Source of the DNA: CAWHOW01 sp963831005
GTDB lineage: Bacteria > Bacteroidota > Bacteroidia > Bacteroidales > CG2-30-32-10
DNA: 64,000 bases
NCBI GenBank assembly: GCA_963831005.1
Contig: CAWHOW010000059.1
Location: 1-64,000, forward strand
Reading direction: 5' to 3'
Made by a program: the position numbers and the translations under genes. The notes under the pieces were generated by a model that was given only the letters and a program-made list of their open reading frames with translations, did no database searches and was not told the DNA's origin. Shown here piece after piece: positions 44,628 through 53,711 of the stretch (position 1 is its first letter; the number at the start of each line of letters is the position of its first letter).

Positions 44628-46178
44628 CTACTTCTTCTCTTCCCTAAACACCACGGCGGTATAAGTGAATAGCTTGGCATCTTTCCAGCCATTCCAGCCA
44701 ATGCCTGCTTTATCCTGTGCGCAATGGCCGAGGAATTCTTCCTTGGTCCATTTGGTTTCGTCGGCAACCTGCGGGAGGAAGGTGCCCGAGGAATTGCCCT
44801 TGGTCATATAGATGCCTTCTTTGCCATAATTAAAGTCGTCGGCAGAACTTATGGGCTTTAAGGGCGAAAGCACCGAAATTTCTATTCTTATTTTATCAAG
44901 TTCGTCCTTTTTCACGGGGTTGAAACGGTAATCCTGCGTGGATGCCGAAACCGCCATGTCCTGCACCACCCGGTAGAGGGGCTTGTCGGGCATAAAGCGA
45001 CCAATGCAGCCGCGCGGTTCGCCATTAATGGTAAGGGTTACGAAAGCGCCGCAGTTTAGCTTTAACACGGAAGATAAAGCGGAGCTGTCGATGGCGGGCA
45101 ATTTGCCATCATTAATAAAGGTGTTGAGGGTAGTGCGGGCAATATGCAGCAAATCGGACCGGTCCTTATCGCTAAGCGAGAACTCTGCATTATCGGCCTG
45201 ACCGGAAGCAGGTACGGCGCTTAGTTTGTGCTTGTCGTCGGTGCAAAACGCCAGCGACCAGTAGCCTACCACGCGCGAACTATCCTTAACGGCATCGCCA
45301 GAATTCCTGTATTTAAGCTGCTCGATGGTAACGCCCTCCATGTTTTCGGTAATATACAGGAATGAAACCACTGCAGCAAAGCCGCATAAACTGGTAACAA
45401 GTTCGGGTATGTGCTGATCGTAATTATAGGTAATTGTTTCCACTAGCTCCTTGGGCGAATTGGTGCAAATGGCATTGGCGGTGCGTTTATCGTTGGGAAC
45501 GGCATCTTTGTATTTTGGGTAATGCGAAAAATCGGTGCTAAGCACGAAAAGGTTATTGCCATTGAGATAGGGTTTAAGCCCGGCGGCGATCTTTTTGCAG
45601 ATGCCGAGATCTTCGGTGCCTATGAGAATGGGAACTATCCTGAATTTCTTTTTCATGTGATATTGAAGGAAAGGAATCTGCACCTCGATGCAATGGTCGG
45701 GCAGGTGATAATCCTGGCTGCATTGGAAAACCTTGTCACTATTGATTATCTTGTTGGCAAGAGCGGTATCCACTTCCACTGTTCCAAGTGGGGTGATAAA
45801 GTTTCCTTTGCTATAAATGGAGGCCCCATCGAAAGCGAACTTATGGCTGGCGCCAATAACGAATATGTCCTGGTATTCCCTTTCAGGGTCTATCTGGTTG
45901 AAGGATGAGGCAGCCGTGATGCCCGAGTAAATATAACCGGCATGAGGGCAAACAATAGCGAACATATTTTTGGTTGACATGGGAATGGCAGCCGCAAACA
46001 TGTCTTTAAGCATAGTGCGCAACTCGGCAGGGTCGGCAGGGTAGAACTGTCCTGCCACAGCAGGCTTACGATCGATGGAAGCAGTTTTTGGGGTTTTACC
46101 TGCGTCGTTCTGCGAATGGCAATTGGAGAATAGCATGAGTTGGATGATAAAAATGAATACTATCTTATTTCTCAACAT
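44628..46178 (-). CDS. AmmeMemoRadiSam system B-A fusion lipoprotein (Memo + AMMECR1)
   Basis: This 516-residue protein fuses a Memo-like domain (residues ~35-310) and an AMMECR1 domain (~330-516). Memo motifs are intact: CPHAGYIYSG near 75, DHCIEVQIPF near 160, STDFSHYP near 205 and LCGFAAV near 264, including the two His and one Cys that bind metal in human MEMO1. The AMMECR1 signature RGCIG is near 389. The N-terminus MLRNKIVFIFIIQLMLFSNC is a signal peptide with a lipobox, so the fusion should be exported and lipidated. It is divergent from the two other cluster genes, 152 bp away. Confidence 0.92.
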   Translation of the reverse strand: MLRNKIVFIFIIQLMLFSNCHSQNDAGKTPKTASIDRKPAVAGQFYPADPAELRTMLKDMFAAAIPMSTKNMFAIVCPHAGYIYSGITAASSFNQIDPEREYQDIFVIGASHKFAFDGASIYSKGNFITPLGTVEVDTALANKIINSDKVFQCSQDYHLPDHCIEVQIPFLQYHMKKKFRIVPILIGTEDLGICKKIAAGLKPYLNGNNLFVLSTDFSHYPKYKDAVPNDKRTANAICTNSPKELVETITYNYDQHIPELVTSLCGFAAVVSFLYITENMEGVTIEQLKYRNSGDAVKDSSRVVGYWSLAFCTDDKHKLSAVPASGQADNAEFSLSDKDRSDLLHIARTTLNTFINDGKLPAIDSSALSSVLKLNCGAFVTLTINGEPRGCIGRFMPDKPLYRVVQDMAVSASTQDYRFNPVKKDELDKIRIEISVLSPLKPISSADDFNYGKEGIYMTKGNSSGTFLPQVADETKWTKEEFLGHCAQDKAGIGWNGWKDAKLFTYTAVVFREEKK

Positions 46179-46268
46179 AATTATTATTATATGTAATTTT
46201 GCACGCTGGAAATTTCAGATTCAAAGATACGAAAATAAAATAGTTTCATAGCCTGTCATAATAAATTG

Positions 46269-46288
46269 CCACGACCTTTAGGTCGTGG
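46269..46288. repeat. Small hairpin in the divergent AmmeMemo promoter region
   Basis: CCACGACC and GGTCGTGG form an 8-bp stem with a TTTA loop between the divergent genes. Similar short CCACGACC hairpins are dispersed in Bacteroidota genomes; it may be a repeat rather than an operator. Confidence 0.5.
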
Positions 46289-46330
46289 GTAATTATAAAG
46301 AAAGAATAGGAGCTTTAGCCCCATATTTCA

Positions 46331-48475
46331 ATGAAGATTACGAAAGAAACCGGATTATTTTATGCAGTGATAGCGCTCGGCTTTTCGTCGGTGGTTACAC
46401 AGATCATTTACATCCGCGAGTTCCTGAACGTGTTTTACGGCAACGAACTTATCTTCGGAATCATACTTGCCAGCTGGATGATATTGACAGCGGCAGGCGC
46501 CTACCTCGGCAAATTTTCGAAAAGAATAAAAAGGCGGGAGCGATACATGGTGGTGCTGCAGATATTTTCGGCTGTGCTTCCATTGTTTACTGTGTTCATG
46601 CTGCGCTGGCTGCGCAACATCATCTTTCCGGTAGGCACTATGCTCAATATACCAGATGGTATCCTTATCTCGCTTACATTTCTGGCTCCGTATTGTATAA
46701 TATCAGGCTTTCTCTTTACGTTTTTCTGCATCTCCCTATCTGAAAAGCTGAATGATAACCAGGTAAGCCGGGTGTATTATTATGATACTATAGGAAGTAT
46801 AATAGGCGGGTTTATTTTTAATTTCATACTTGTATTCCTGCTGAATAGCTTGCAGAGCCTGTACATATTGTTGTTTGTGAACCTTTCGGCGGGGTTATTT
46901 ATTTCGATCATATATAAGAGAAGAAAAGCGATTATACTTCTTGTTACGCTGATAGTAGGATTCCTTGTGCTTACGCTGAATTACGACCTGGAGAAATATA
47001 CCAAAGAAAGACAGTTCAAGGATCAGCAGCTTGTTTATTATAAAGACACACCTTATGGGAACCTTGTTGTAACGAGGAGTGGCGAGCAATTAAACTTTTT
47101 CGAGAACAGCATGCTTCTTTTCTCGACAGAGAATGTTACCGATAATGAAGAAGCTGTTCATTATGGCATGCTTCAGCATAATCATCCGAAGAAAGTGCTG
47201 TTGATTTCAGGAGGCATAAACGGATTGGCGAATGAGATCATGAAATATCCTGTTGATAGTATTGATTATGTTGAAATAAATCCTGCGCTTATTGAGCTTG
47301 GGAAAAAATACACGAAGAACCTGCAAAGCCCAAAGATTCACATTTGGAACGAAGATGCACGCTTCTTTATAAAAAGGACGAACAGGAAATATGATGTGGC
47401 TGTAATTGCATTGCCGGAACCAACCACCGCACAACTTAACAGATTCTATACACTGGAATTCTTTAGCGAGCTTAAACGAACATTAAACAGCGATGCTGTT
47501 ATTTCTTTCGGATTGCTTACTTCCGATGATTACGTGAGCCATGAAGCGAAAAGTATAAACTCTGTTATGTACAACACCCTGCATAAAGTGTTTAAGAACA
47601 TCCTTATTATACCAGGGGAGAGGAACTACTTTATTGCTTCCGATGCCCCTCTTAGTGATGATATAATAAGGCTGGTGGATAAGCGTGGCATTAATAACTT
47701 TTATGTTAACTCCTATTACCTTGATTTTGATGATATGCACGAACGCATGGTATATATCATGAAGAATATTGATAAGGATTCGGAGCTGAACCGCGACTTC
47801 AGGCCAGTTATCTATTATCACCAGTTGATATACTGGATGAGCCACTTTAAGACGAATTACTATGTGCTGTTTGCTATCTTTTTAGCTCTTATTCTGATAT
47901 TACTTATTCGGATGAACCCCGTGGAGATATGCCTGTTTACAGGAGGGTTTGCGGCATCATCCATTGAAGTCATCTTGCTTATCACTTTTCAGATAATTTA
48001 TGGATATGTTTTCCAGATGATAGGTATTATCATCATGTTATTCATGGCTGGGCTTGCCATAGGTTCTTTCTATATCAATAAAATAGCCAAAACACATACC
48101 GTAAACAAATACCTTAAGATACAGGGTGTGCTGGTGATATATTCGGTTATATTACCATTTGTGCTGATGTTGTTGAATCTTGTTGGGAAAAATCCAATCA
48201 TAATACAAGCGTCGTTTATAATCCTTATTCTTATAATTGGCACGCTGACGGGAATGGCTTACTCACTATCATCAAAAATAATAAGAAAAGATATATCTTC
48301 TATCGCAGCAGAGACCTATGGCGCTGATTTATTCGGGTCAGCAATTGGTGCATTAATATTATCAGCATTTTTATTACCTTTGCTGGGAGTTTTTGAAGTG
48401 TGTTTTTTGACCGGTTTACTAAACATTTTTAGCGGTATCATTTTATTCGTAAAAAGAAAAAATTACCAGATCTAA
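46331..48475 (+). CDS. Spermidine-synthase-like membrane protein
   Basis: The 714-residue protein has 6-7 transmembrane helices at both ends (~1-220 and ~500-714) around a cytosolic Rossmann domain (~240-480) related to spermidine synthases. The AdoMet-type loop reads LLISGGINGL near residue 290, where SpeE has GGGDG, then NEDARFFIK near 340. The catalytic and gatekeeping D-x-x-D-P of SpeE reads ALPEP near 360. Polyamine synthesis is thus doubtful; methyl or aminopropyl transfer to another target, or binding only, is possible. Its stop codon is directly followed by the radical SAM start, so the two are co-transcribed. Confidence 0.85.
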   Translation: MKITKETGLFYAVIALGFSSVVTQIIYIREFLNVFYGNELIFGIILASWMILTAAGAYLGKFSKRIKRRERYMVVLQIFSAVLPLFTVFMLRWLRNIIFPVGTMLNIPDGILISLTFLAPYCIISGFLFTFFCISLSEKLNDNQVSRVYYYDTIGSIIGGFIFNFILVFLLNSLQSLYILLFVNLSAGLFISIIYKRRKAIILLVTLIVGFLVLTLNYDLEKYTKERQFKDQQLVYYKDTPYGNLVVTRSGEQLNFFENSMLLFSTENVTDNEEAVHYGMLQHNHPKKVLLISGGINGLANEIMKYPVDSIDYVEINPALIELGKKYTKNLQSPKIHIWNEDARFFIKRTNRKYDVAVIALPEPTTAQLNRFYTLEFFSELKRTLNSDAVISFGLLTSDDYVSHEAKSINSVMYNTLHKVFKNILIIPGERNYFIASDAPLSDDIIRLVDKRGINNFYVNSYYLDFDDMHERMVYIMKNIDKDSELNRDFRPVIYYHQLIYWMSHFKTNYYVLFAIFLALILILLIRMNPVEICLFTGGFAASSIEVILLITFQIIYGYVFQMIGIIIMLFMAGLAIGSFYINKIAKTHTVNKYLKIQGVLVIYSVILPFVLMLLNLVGKNPIIIQASFIILILIIGTLTGMAYSLSSKIIRKDISSIAAETYGADLFGSAIGALILSAFLLPLLGVFEVCFLTGLLNIFSGIILFVKRKNYQI

Positions 48476-49681
48476 ATGCAGCAAACACAACATTCCGGTA
48501 ATGAAACAAGGTCGCTTACGAAAAGGGATTTCCTGAAAAAAAGCTTTTTGGGAATGTGCGGAGTAGCGGCTGGAATGTATTGTTTCCCGCTTTTAGCAAA
48601 ATCAAATAGAAAAGAAAGCAAGGCAAATTATACAATGAGCAACAGCATTGACCTCGAATATTTTCTCAAACACAGCAGTGAAGCTTCCAATTACACTCAG
48701 GAGGAAGGTAGCTATGTGAAATGTCATCTGTGCCCGAATGGTTGTTATCTTGCTGAAAACGACAGAAGCATTTGCAGGAATAAATTTAATATAAAAGGTA
48801 AGCTATATACCATTGCATACAGCGACCCATGCATTGTTCATGCCGACCCTATTGAGAAAAAGCCATTGTTTCATTACTTACCTGAAACCACTATTTATTC
48901 GATGGCAGTGGCAGGGTGCAATTTGCGCTGCCTGAATTGCCAGAACTGGACCATTTCGCAGGTTGGACCTGAAGAGACAGAGAACTTTGATTTAAAGCCG
49001 GAAGATGTTATTAAGGCCTGTACGGATCAAGGATTAAAAGCCATAGCATTTACCTACTCCGAGCCAACAGCCTATTATGAATACATGCTTGAAATTTCAA
49101 AACTTGCTAAAGCAAAAGATATTAAAACAGTGGTTGTTTCGAACGGTTATATTAATGAAGCGCCCTTAAAGGAACTTTGCAAATATGTAAGCGCTGCAAG
49201 CATCAACCTGAAGAGTTTTAAAAATTCCATTTATAAGGATTTAAATGGTGGCTCTTTAGACCCTGTAAAAAATACACTGAAAACTTATAAAGAAAGCGGC
49301 GTATGGCTTGAGATAATTAATCTGGTTATACCAACCTGGACAGATAATATGGACATGATTAAAGAAATGTGCGATTGGTTGGCATCAAGCGGCTTTACTG
49401 ATACTCCACTGCATTTTTCACGTTTTACACCCATGTACAAATTAACTAATCTTCCGTATACTCCGGTTGCAACTTTAGAAAAAGCTATGTCAATTGCGAA
49501 CAAATCGGGTTTAAAATACGTATACGTCGGCAATGTGCCCGGGCATGATGCGGAAAACACTTTTTGCCCCGCTTGTTCGAAAAAGATAATTGGAAGAAAA
49601 GGATTTGTAGTAATAGAAAAGCATATTAAGAACAGCAAGTGCGAATACTGCGGTAACGCAATTGCCGGTGTTTGGGAATAA
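48476..49681 (+). CDS. AmmeMemoRadiSam system radical SAM enzyme
   Basis: The 401-residue protein belongs to the AmrS group (TIGR04337), relatives of pyruvate-formate-lyase activases. The radical SAM motif CNLRCLNC is at residues 148-155, preceded by CHLCPNGC..C near 82-96. A C-terminal zinc-ribbon-like pair (CPACSKK and CEYCG) ends it. Unusually, the N-terminus LTKRDFLKKSFLGMCGVAAG resembles a Tat signal (KR instead of RR, then FLK and a hydrophobic core), suggesting export or anchoring. The ATG follows the previous stop with no gap. Substrate unknown; by context it is a modification involving Memo/AMMECR1. Confidence 0.92.
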   Translation: MQQTQHSGNETRSLTKRDFLKKSFLGMCGVAAGMYCFPLLAKSNRKESKANYTMSNSIDLEYFLKHSSEASNYTQEEGSYVKCHLCPNGCYLAENDRSICRNKFNIKGKLYTIAYSDPCIVHADPIEKKPLFHYLPETTIYSMAVAGCNLRCLNCQNWTISQVGPEETENFDLKPEDVIKACTDQGLKAIAFTYSEPTAYYEYMLEISKLAKAKDIKTVVVSNGYINEAPLKELCKYVSAASINLKSFKNSIYKDLNGGSLDPVKNTLKTYKESGVWLEIINLVIPTWTDNMDMIKEMCDWLASSGFTDTPLHFSRFTPMYKLTNLPYTPVATLEKAMSIANKSGLKYVYVGNVPGHDAENTFCPACSKKIIGRKGFVVIEKHIKNSKCEYCGNAIAGVWE

Positions 49682-49693
49682 AATAAATATCTT

Positions 49694-50758
49694 ATGGCAA
49701 AGAAATCTACTCAGAAAAAGAAAGCGCCTGCTAAAACTGCAGTTAAGAAAATACTTAAGAAAGCAACAGCTAAGCCTGCCGCTAAAACCAAAAGAGTGAT
49801 AAAGAAAGTTGCTGTAAAACCGAAACCTGTTAAGAAATCAATCGCTAAAAAAGCTGTCGCAAAAAAGGTTTCTGCCAAGCCGGTTGCAAAAGTTAAGAAG
49901 GTAGTTGCCAAGAAGAAAGTGGTAAAAGTTCAGCCTAAGAAAAAAGCGGTGAAAGCCCTGCTAAAGAAAAAGGTAACTAAAGTTGTTCCTAAGAAAGCTT
50001 TAAAGAAAGTAAAGGTTTCTGAAAAGCCCGTTAAGAAATTTGTTCCTGTTAAGGTAAAACCTGCTCCTGAAAAAATTGTTGCCAAGAGGGTGCAACCTAA
50101 AGCTAAAGAAGCTGTGAAAAAGCTTGTGCCAAAGGTTGTGGAAAAAAAAGTTTTTCACAACCCCAAGATTGTTTCGGTAAAAAATGTTCCCGGCAATGAT
50201 CCTAGCTTTAACAGGGCTGATATGTTTTATAAAAATCTGCTAAAGGCGCACACTATCAAACGATATTTTCCTTTTAATGAAGGAGACAAAGAATTTATTG
50301 CAAAAGATCAAAATCTTGCAATAGAGGTTACCGACAGGGAAACCATGATGACCATTTCGGAGAAATCGCGCGACCAGGATTGGAATGATATTCATGTGGA
50401 AATATTCAAAAAATATCCCCAGGAAGAAGGATGGATAAAATATACAGAAGCCGAATTTCTTGCTTATTTCTTCCCGGGAAGGGTGTTCTGGGCTAAGATG
50501 GAGCCAATTAAGATGCTGTGTCAGGATATACTTTCAAAAGCAGTTGATAGCGGTATATATAAAGAGTTGTTTTATATGTTTCCGAAGAACAGCGGTCGGT
50601 TATCGAAGACGTTTAAAATAAACCAAAAAACTTACAGCTTTAATTTTATTCAGACTTACCACGAAAACGGTGAGAATTCGTTTTATTCCATTAGCATAAG
50701 CCTTCCCTTTGTTCTGCTGATGGATTTCAGAATAGATTATAAGATATTTAAACAGTAA
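49694..50758 (+). CDS. Lysine/alanine/proline-rich protein with unknown C-terminal domain
   Basis: The 354-residue protein begins with ~150 residues built almost only of Lys, Ala, Val and Pro (AKKSTQKKKAPAKTAVKKIL and so on), like histone-H1 tails of bacterial nucleoid proteins. From ~165 to 354 follows a compact acidic-basic domain (NDPSFNRADMFYKNLLKAHTI, EEGWIKYTEAEFLAYFFPG, ENGENSFYSISISLPF) with no family I recognise. It starts 13 bp after the radical SAM gene and may belong to that operon. DNA or RNA binding through the tail is inference. Confidence 0.75.
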   Translation: MAKKSTQKKKAPAKTAVKKILKKATAKPAAKTKRVIKKVAVKPKPVKKSIAKKAVAKKVSAKPVAKVKKVVAKKKVVKVQPKKKAVKALLKKKVTKVVPKKALKKVKVSEKPVKKFVPVKVKPAPEKIVAKRVQPKAKEAVKKLVPKVVEKKVFHNPKIVSVKNVPGNDPSFNRADMFYKNLLKAHTIKRYFPFNEGDKEFIAKDQNLAIEVTDRETMMTISEKSRDQDWNDIHVEIFKKYPQEEGWIKYTEAEFLAYFFPGRVFWAKMEPIKMLCQDILSKAVDSGIYKELFYMFPKNSGRLSKTFKINQKTYSFNFIQTYHENGENSFYSISISLPFVLLMDFRIDYKIFKQ

Positions 50759-50785
50759 ATCTGCCGAAAGATTTTATACAAACGG

Positions 50786-51880
50786 TTATAAAAGATTTTT
50801 ACGTTTGTCAAGTTCTTCTGCCGCTTTGTATTCAACCACAAGGGAGTCGATGAGATCTTTAACATGCACTATTTCCTCAACGCGGTAAACATTAGCGCCT
50901 GAAAAAGCAAAGCCGTCGTTTATCCTGCCTTCTTTCGCATTCAGCAAAGCTTCGGCAATACAATAGGGGGCGTCTTTTACATTACATGTAATTATGCAGT
51001 GGAAGGGACATTTAAAGGGTTTCTTTTGTCCGAGCTCTACATCCGAAAGAAATTGGTTGCGGATGGCCCTGCCGGGCATTCCAACAGGACTATCAATGAT
51101 AATGATATCTTCTTTTTTTGCCTGGATATATGATCTTTTGAATTCATCGGAAGCATCGCACTCGTATGTTGCCACAAAACGGGTTGCCATCTGAACGCCC
51201 GAAGCGCCCATCTTTATGAATTTATAAATATCGGCGCCGGTATAAATTCCGCCGGCGGGTATTACCGGGATAGGTTTGTTATATTTATCTTCAAGTAATT
51301 TTGCCTGTTTTAAAACATCGGGCAGAAGATTTTCGAGTTCATATTTCGGATCGAAAAGGTTTTCCTTTTTGAAGCCCAGATGTCCGCCTGCTCTGGGTCC
51401 TTCCACCACTATGGCATCGGGGATATAATTATATTTGTCGATCCAGCGCCTTGCTATGATTGCGGCTGCTTTGCCCGACGAAACAATAGGAACAAGCTTG
51501 GTTTTATTTCCTTCGGGTAAATACCCGGGAAGATTCAGGGGTAAACCTGCACCCGAAAAAATTATATCAATGCCTTCTTCAATTGCAACATTTATCTGTT
51601 CAGCATAATTGGAAAGCGCTACCATAATGTTAACGCCAATTATTCCTTTCGACTTTTCCTTTGCTTTCCTGATTTCAATAGTAAGGGCTTCGCTGTTTAC
51701 CTTAACATAATTAGTACGCGGATTCATATTCAAATGCCCAATACCGGCTGTGGCTATAACACCTATGCCTCCCGCGTTGGCAACGGCCGATGCCAGTCCG
51801 CTTACCGAAATTCCTACAGCCATTCCTCCCTGAATTATAGGAACTTTTGCAACCAAATCGCCAATAATAAGTTCTTTCAT
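50786..51880 (-). CDS. Nitronate monooxygenase / FMN-dependent 2-nitropropane dioxygenase family
   Basis: The 364-residue protein has the TIM-barrel family opening VPIIQGGMAVGISVSGLASA and NAGGIGVIATAGIG, EGPRAGGHLG near residue 165 and IPAGGIYTG near 210 for FMN phosphate binding, followed by GASGVQMATRF. Family members oxidise alkyl nitronates or act on unsaturated acyl substrates (FabK-like). The catalytic His is present in GGHLG. The C-terminus holds a cysteine-rich segment (CPFHCIITCNVKDAPYCIAEA), seen in a subgroup of anaerobe enzymes. It is convergent with the lysine-rich gene. Confidence 0.88.
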   Translation of the reverse strand: MKELIIGDLVAKVPIIQGGMAVGISVSGLASAVANAGGIGVIATAGIGHLNMNPRTNYVKVNSEALTIEIRKAKEKSKGIIGVNIMVALSNYAEQINVAIEEGIDIIFSGAGLPLNLPGYLPEGNKTKLVPIVSSGKAAAIIARRWIDKYNYIPDAIVVEGPRAGGHLGFKKENLFDPKYELENLLPDVLKQAKLLEDKYNKPIPVIPAGGIYTGADIYKFIKMGASGVQMATRFVATYECDASDEFKRSYIQAKKEDIIIIDSPVGMPGRAIRNQFLSDVELGQKKPFKCPFHCIITCNVKDAPYCIAEALLNAKEGRINDGFAFSGANVYRVEEIVHVKDLIDSLVVEYKAAEELDKRKNLL

Positions 51881-52118
51881 GCTAAACGGCTTTTATTCCC
51901 GGTTCTCAACAGCGGTAATTACTTTTCTTTTATTTGCTTTTATAGTTCTTTAGCAGATTTCTGCGAACCGGAATATAGGAAAGATATGAACCCTGTATCG
52001 AAATTAATAATAAATTACACTGTCAATAATCCTGAATATTTGCAGCAAAATTAATATTTTAAAATAATATAAGTGTTTTTTTTAGAGAAAAATTTAAAGA
52101 TAAATCCTAATATGAATA

Positions 52119-53216
52119 GACTTTGTTGCATGGATAATTTGGAAAAAAAATAATTTCTTTGTTTAAAAATTCTTAAGCTACTTTTGTACTTATCGGCATT
52201 CCTAAATTTGTCATAACATTTAATATTGAGCAATTAATCCGTACTTCTGTTTTTTCATTTTCAAATTTTCTCGCATTAATTTTATCTCCAATTATTGTTT
52301 TATACCGAAACATTGCTACTTCCACTAAACTTCGTTTGTGATATTTAATTTGTTTCTTCCATTCTTTTCGTCCTATTTTGTTTATGCATTTTATGACTTT
52401 ATTCCTTTCTTTTAATGCCGTATCTTTACTCTCAACTGCATTCTCTTGCGGTGGTATTATTTCTTTGATTTTTCTTTTACATAATTCTTTACGAACATTC
52501 TTTTTATCATACCCTCCATCTCCTCTAAAGCTATTGATTTGCCCAGCTACTTCATTTAATAAATCTTCTGTCACTTCCGCATCAGATATGCTGTTTTCTG
52601 TTAATTCTTCTGCTATGATTTCCTGTGTCTCTGCATTTATTCCTATATGTAATTTCCTCCATGTTCTGTGCTTACTCCATCCATACCTACGCACTTTCCA
52701 TTCACCTTCACCATATACTTTTAATCCAGTGCTGTCAACTATTATATCTATGTTCCCTTTTTGTTTTATTGCTTTCAATTCTATTTGAAGTTTTCCCGCC
52801 CGCCTACTCAATGTACTATAATCCGGAGCATTTATTTCTAAACTCATTATTTCAAACAAACTATTTACAAACCCTTCTGTTTGCCTTAATTTTAAATGTA
52901 TTACTTGCTTTATAGTCAAGCAGGTTTTTATGGCTAAATCACTATATCCTATTTTACCCCCTCGTTCTCTTGTGCCTGTATATGCCCATGAATTTATTGC
53001 TTCTTTACTTATCCAAAGGGTTATCTTTCCTCGATTTTTTAAACTCTCATTATATTCTTTCCAATTTAAAATTTTATATTTATCTTTGGCTTTGAATTCT
53101 GTTAGTTTGCTCATAATGTCGAAGTTTTGTGCAAACTTCTTAATTTAGAGTGTTAGCTTATTTGGGTTAACACTCTTTTTTCAACATTCTTTTGTTTATA
53201 TCCATGCAACAAAGTC
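52119..53216 (-). mobile_element. IS5-family (IS903 group) insertion sequence, 1098 bp, with 9-bp target duplication
   Basis: Perfect 18-bp inverted ends GACTTTGTTGCATGGATA lie at 52119-52136 and, reversed, at 53199-53216. The target ATATGAATA is duplicated at 52110-52118 and 53217-53225; 9 bp is the IS903-group size. Two leader hairpins (GAAGTTT..AAACTTC at 53121-53139 and AGAGTGTTA..TAACACTCT at 53147-53176, the latter followed by T) lie between the right end and the transposase. Confidence 0.97.
52173..53114 (-). CDS. IS903-group DDE transposase
   Basis: The 313-residue protein is complete and has the IS5/IS903 signature: DYSTLSRRA, then DSTGLKVYGEGEW (first Asp), HRTWRKLHIGI, GDGGYDKKNVRKEL (second Asp) and LVEVAMFRYKTIIG (Glu) in order. 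It is a cut-and-paste or replicative DDE transposase acting on the 18-bp ends around it. The frame is intact and the ends and target duplication are perfect, so the copy is recent and probably active. Confidence 0.96.
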   Translation of the reverse strand: MSKLTEFKAKDKYKILNWKEYNESLKNRGKITLWISKEAINSWAYTGTRERGGKIGYSDLAIKTCLTIKQVIHLKLRQTEGFVNSLFEIMSLEINAPDYSTLSRRAGKLQIELKAIKQKGNIDIIVDSTGLKVYGEGEWKVRRYGWSKHRTWRKLHIGINAETQEIIAEELTENSISDAEVTEDLLNEVAGQINSFRGDGGYDKKNVRKELCKRKIKEIIPPQENAVESKDTALKERNKVIKCINKIGRKEWKKQIKYHKRSLVEVAMFRYKTIIGDKINARKFENEKTEVRINCSILNVMTNLGMPISTKVA

Positions 53217-53297
53217 ATATGAATACAGTATTTCTACAGAATTGAATTATCCGAATATGAAATTAATCTTTCACTACCTGGCGGCTACTATTTAAAT

Positions 53298-53622
53298 ATT
53301 TCGGGAAACTTGCCGGCTTCAAGGGAGGAGTTCCTAGCTCTTTGGAGGGAGTTCCCAACTTCTCGGGGAATCTTCCTAACTCTTCGGGGAATCTTCCCTG
53401 CTGTTAGCGGAACTTTTCTCACTGTAAAAGGGCTTCCGCCCGGAACTCGCGGAAACTTCCTCATTCTTCGCGACACTTCCTAACTGTTCGGGGAAACTTC
53501 CCAGCTCTTCGGGGAATGTTCCTTGCTCTTCCAGGAAAGTTCCTTGCTGTTCGGGGAAGCTTCCTCGCGCTTTGCGACACTTCTTGACTGCTCGGGGAAA
53601 CTTCCGCGAGATTCGAGGAAAT
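53298..53622. repeat. 21-bp degenerate tandem array C
   Basis: About fifteen units of 20-21 bp follow one another; the consensus is NTTCGGGGAAnnTTCCTnn then CT. The palindromic core GGAA-nn-TTCC is kept in most units (GGAAACTTCC, GGAATCTTCC, GGAATGTTCC, GGAAGCTTCC), while flanking and central bases vary. Two units (CTTCGCGACACTTCCTAACT and CTTTGCGACACTTCTTGACT) are 20 bp and share a CGACAC variant. No gene of the array-associated family lies within 5 kb. It sits 73 bp from the IS903-type element. Confidence 0.9.
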
Positions 53623-53711
53623 ATATCTATTTTACAAATAGTTTACTGAACTATCGAGGCAGGATGTTTGCAGTATGGTTTCGCTTTTCAGCAGGATTTA
53701 GGAACAGGAAA

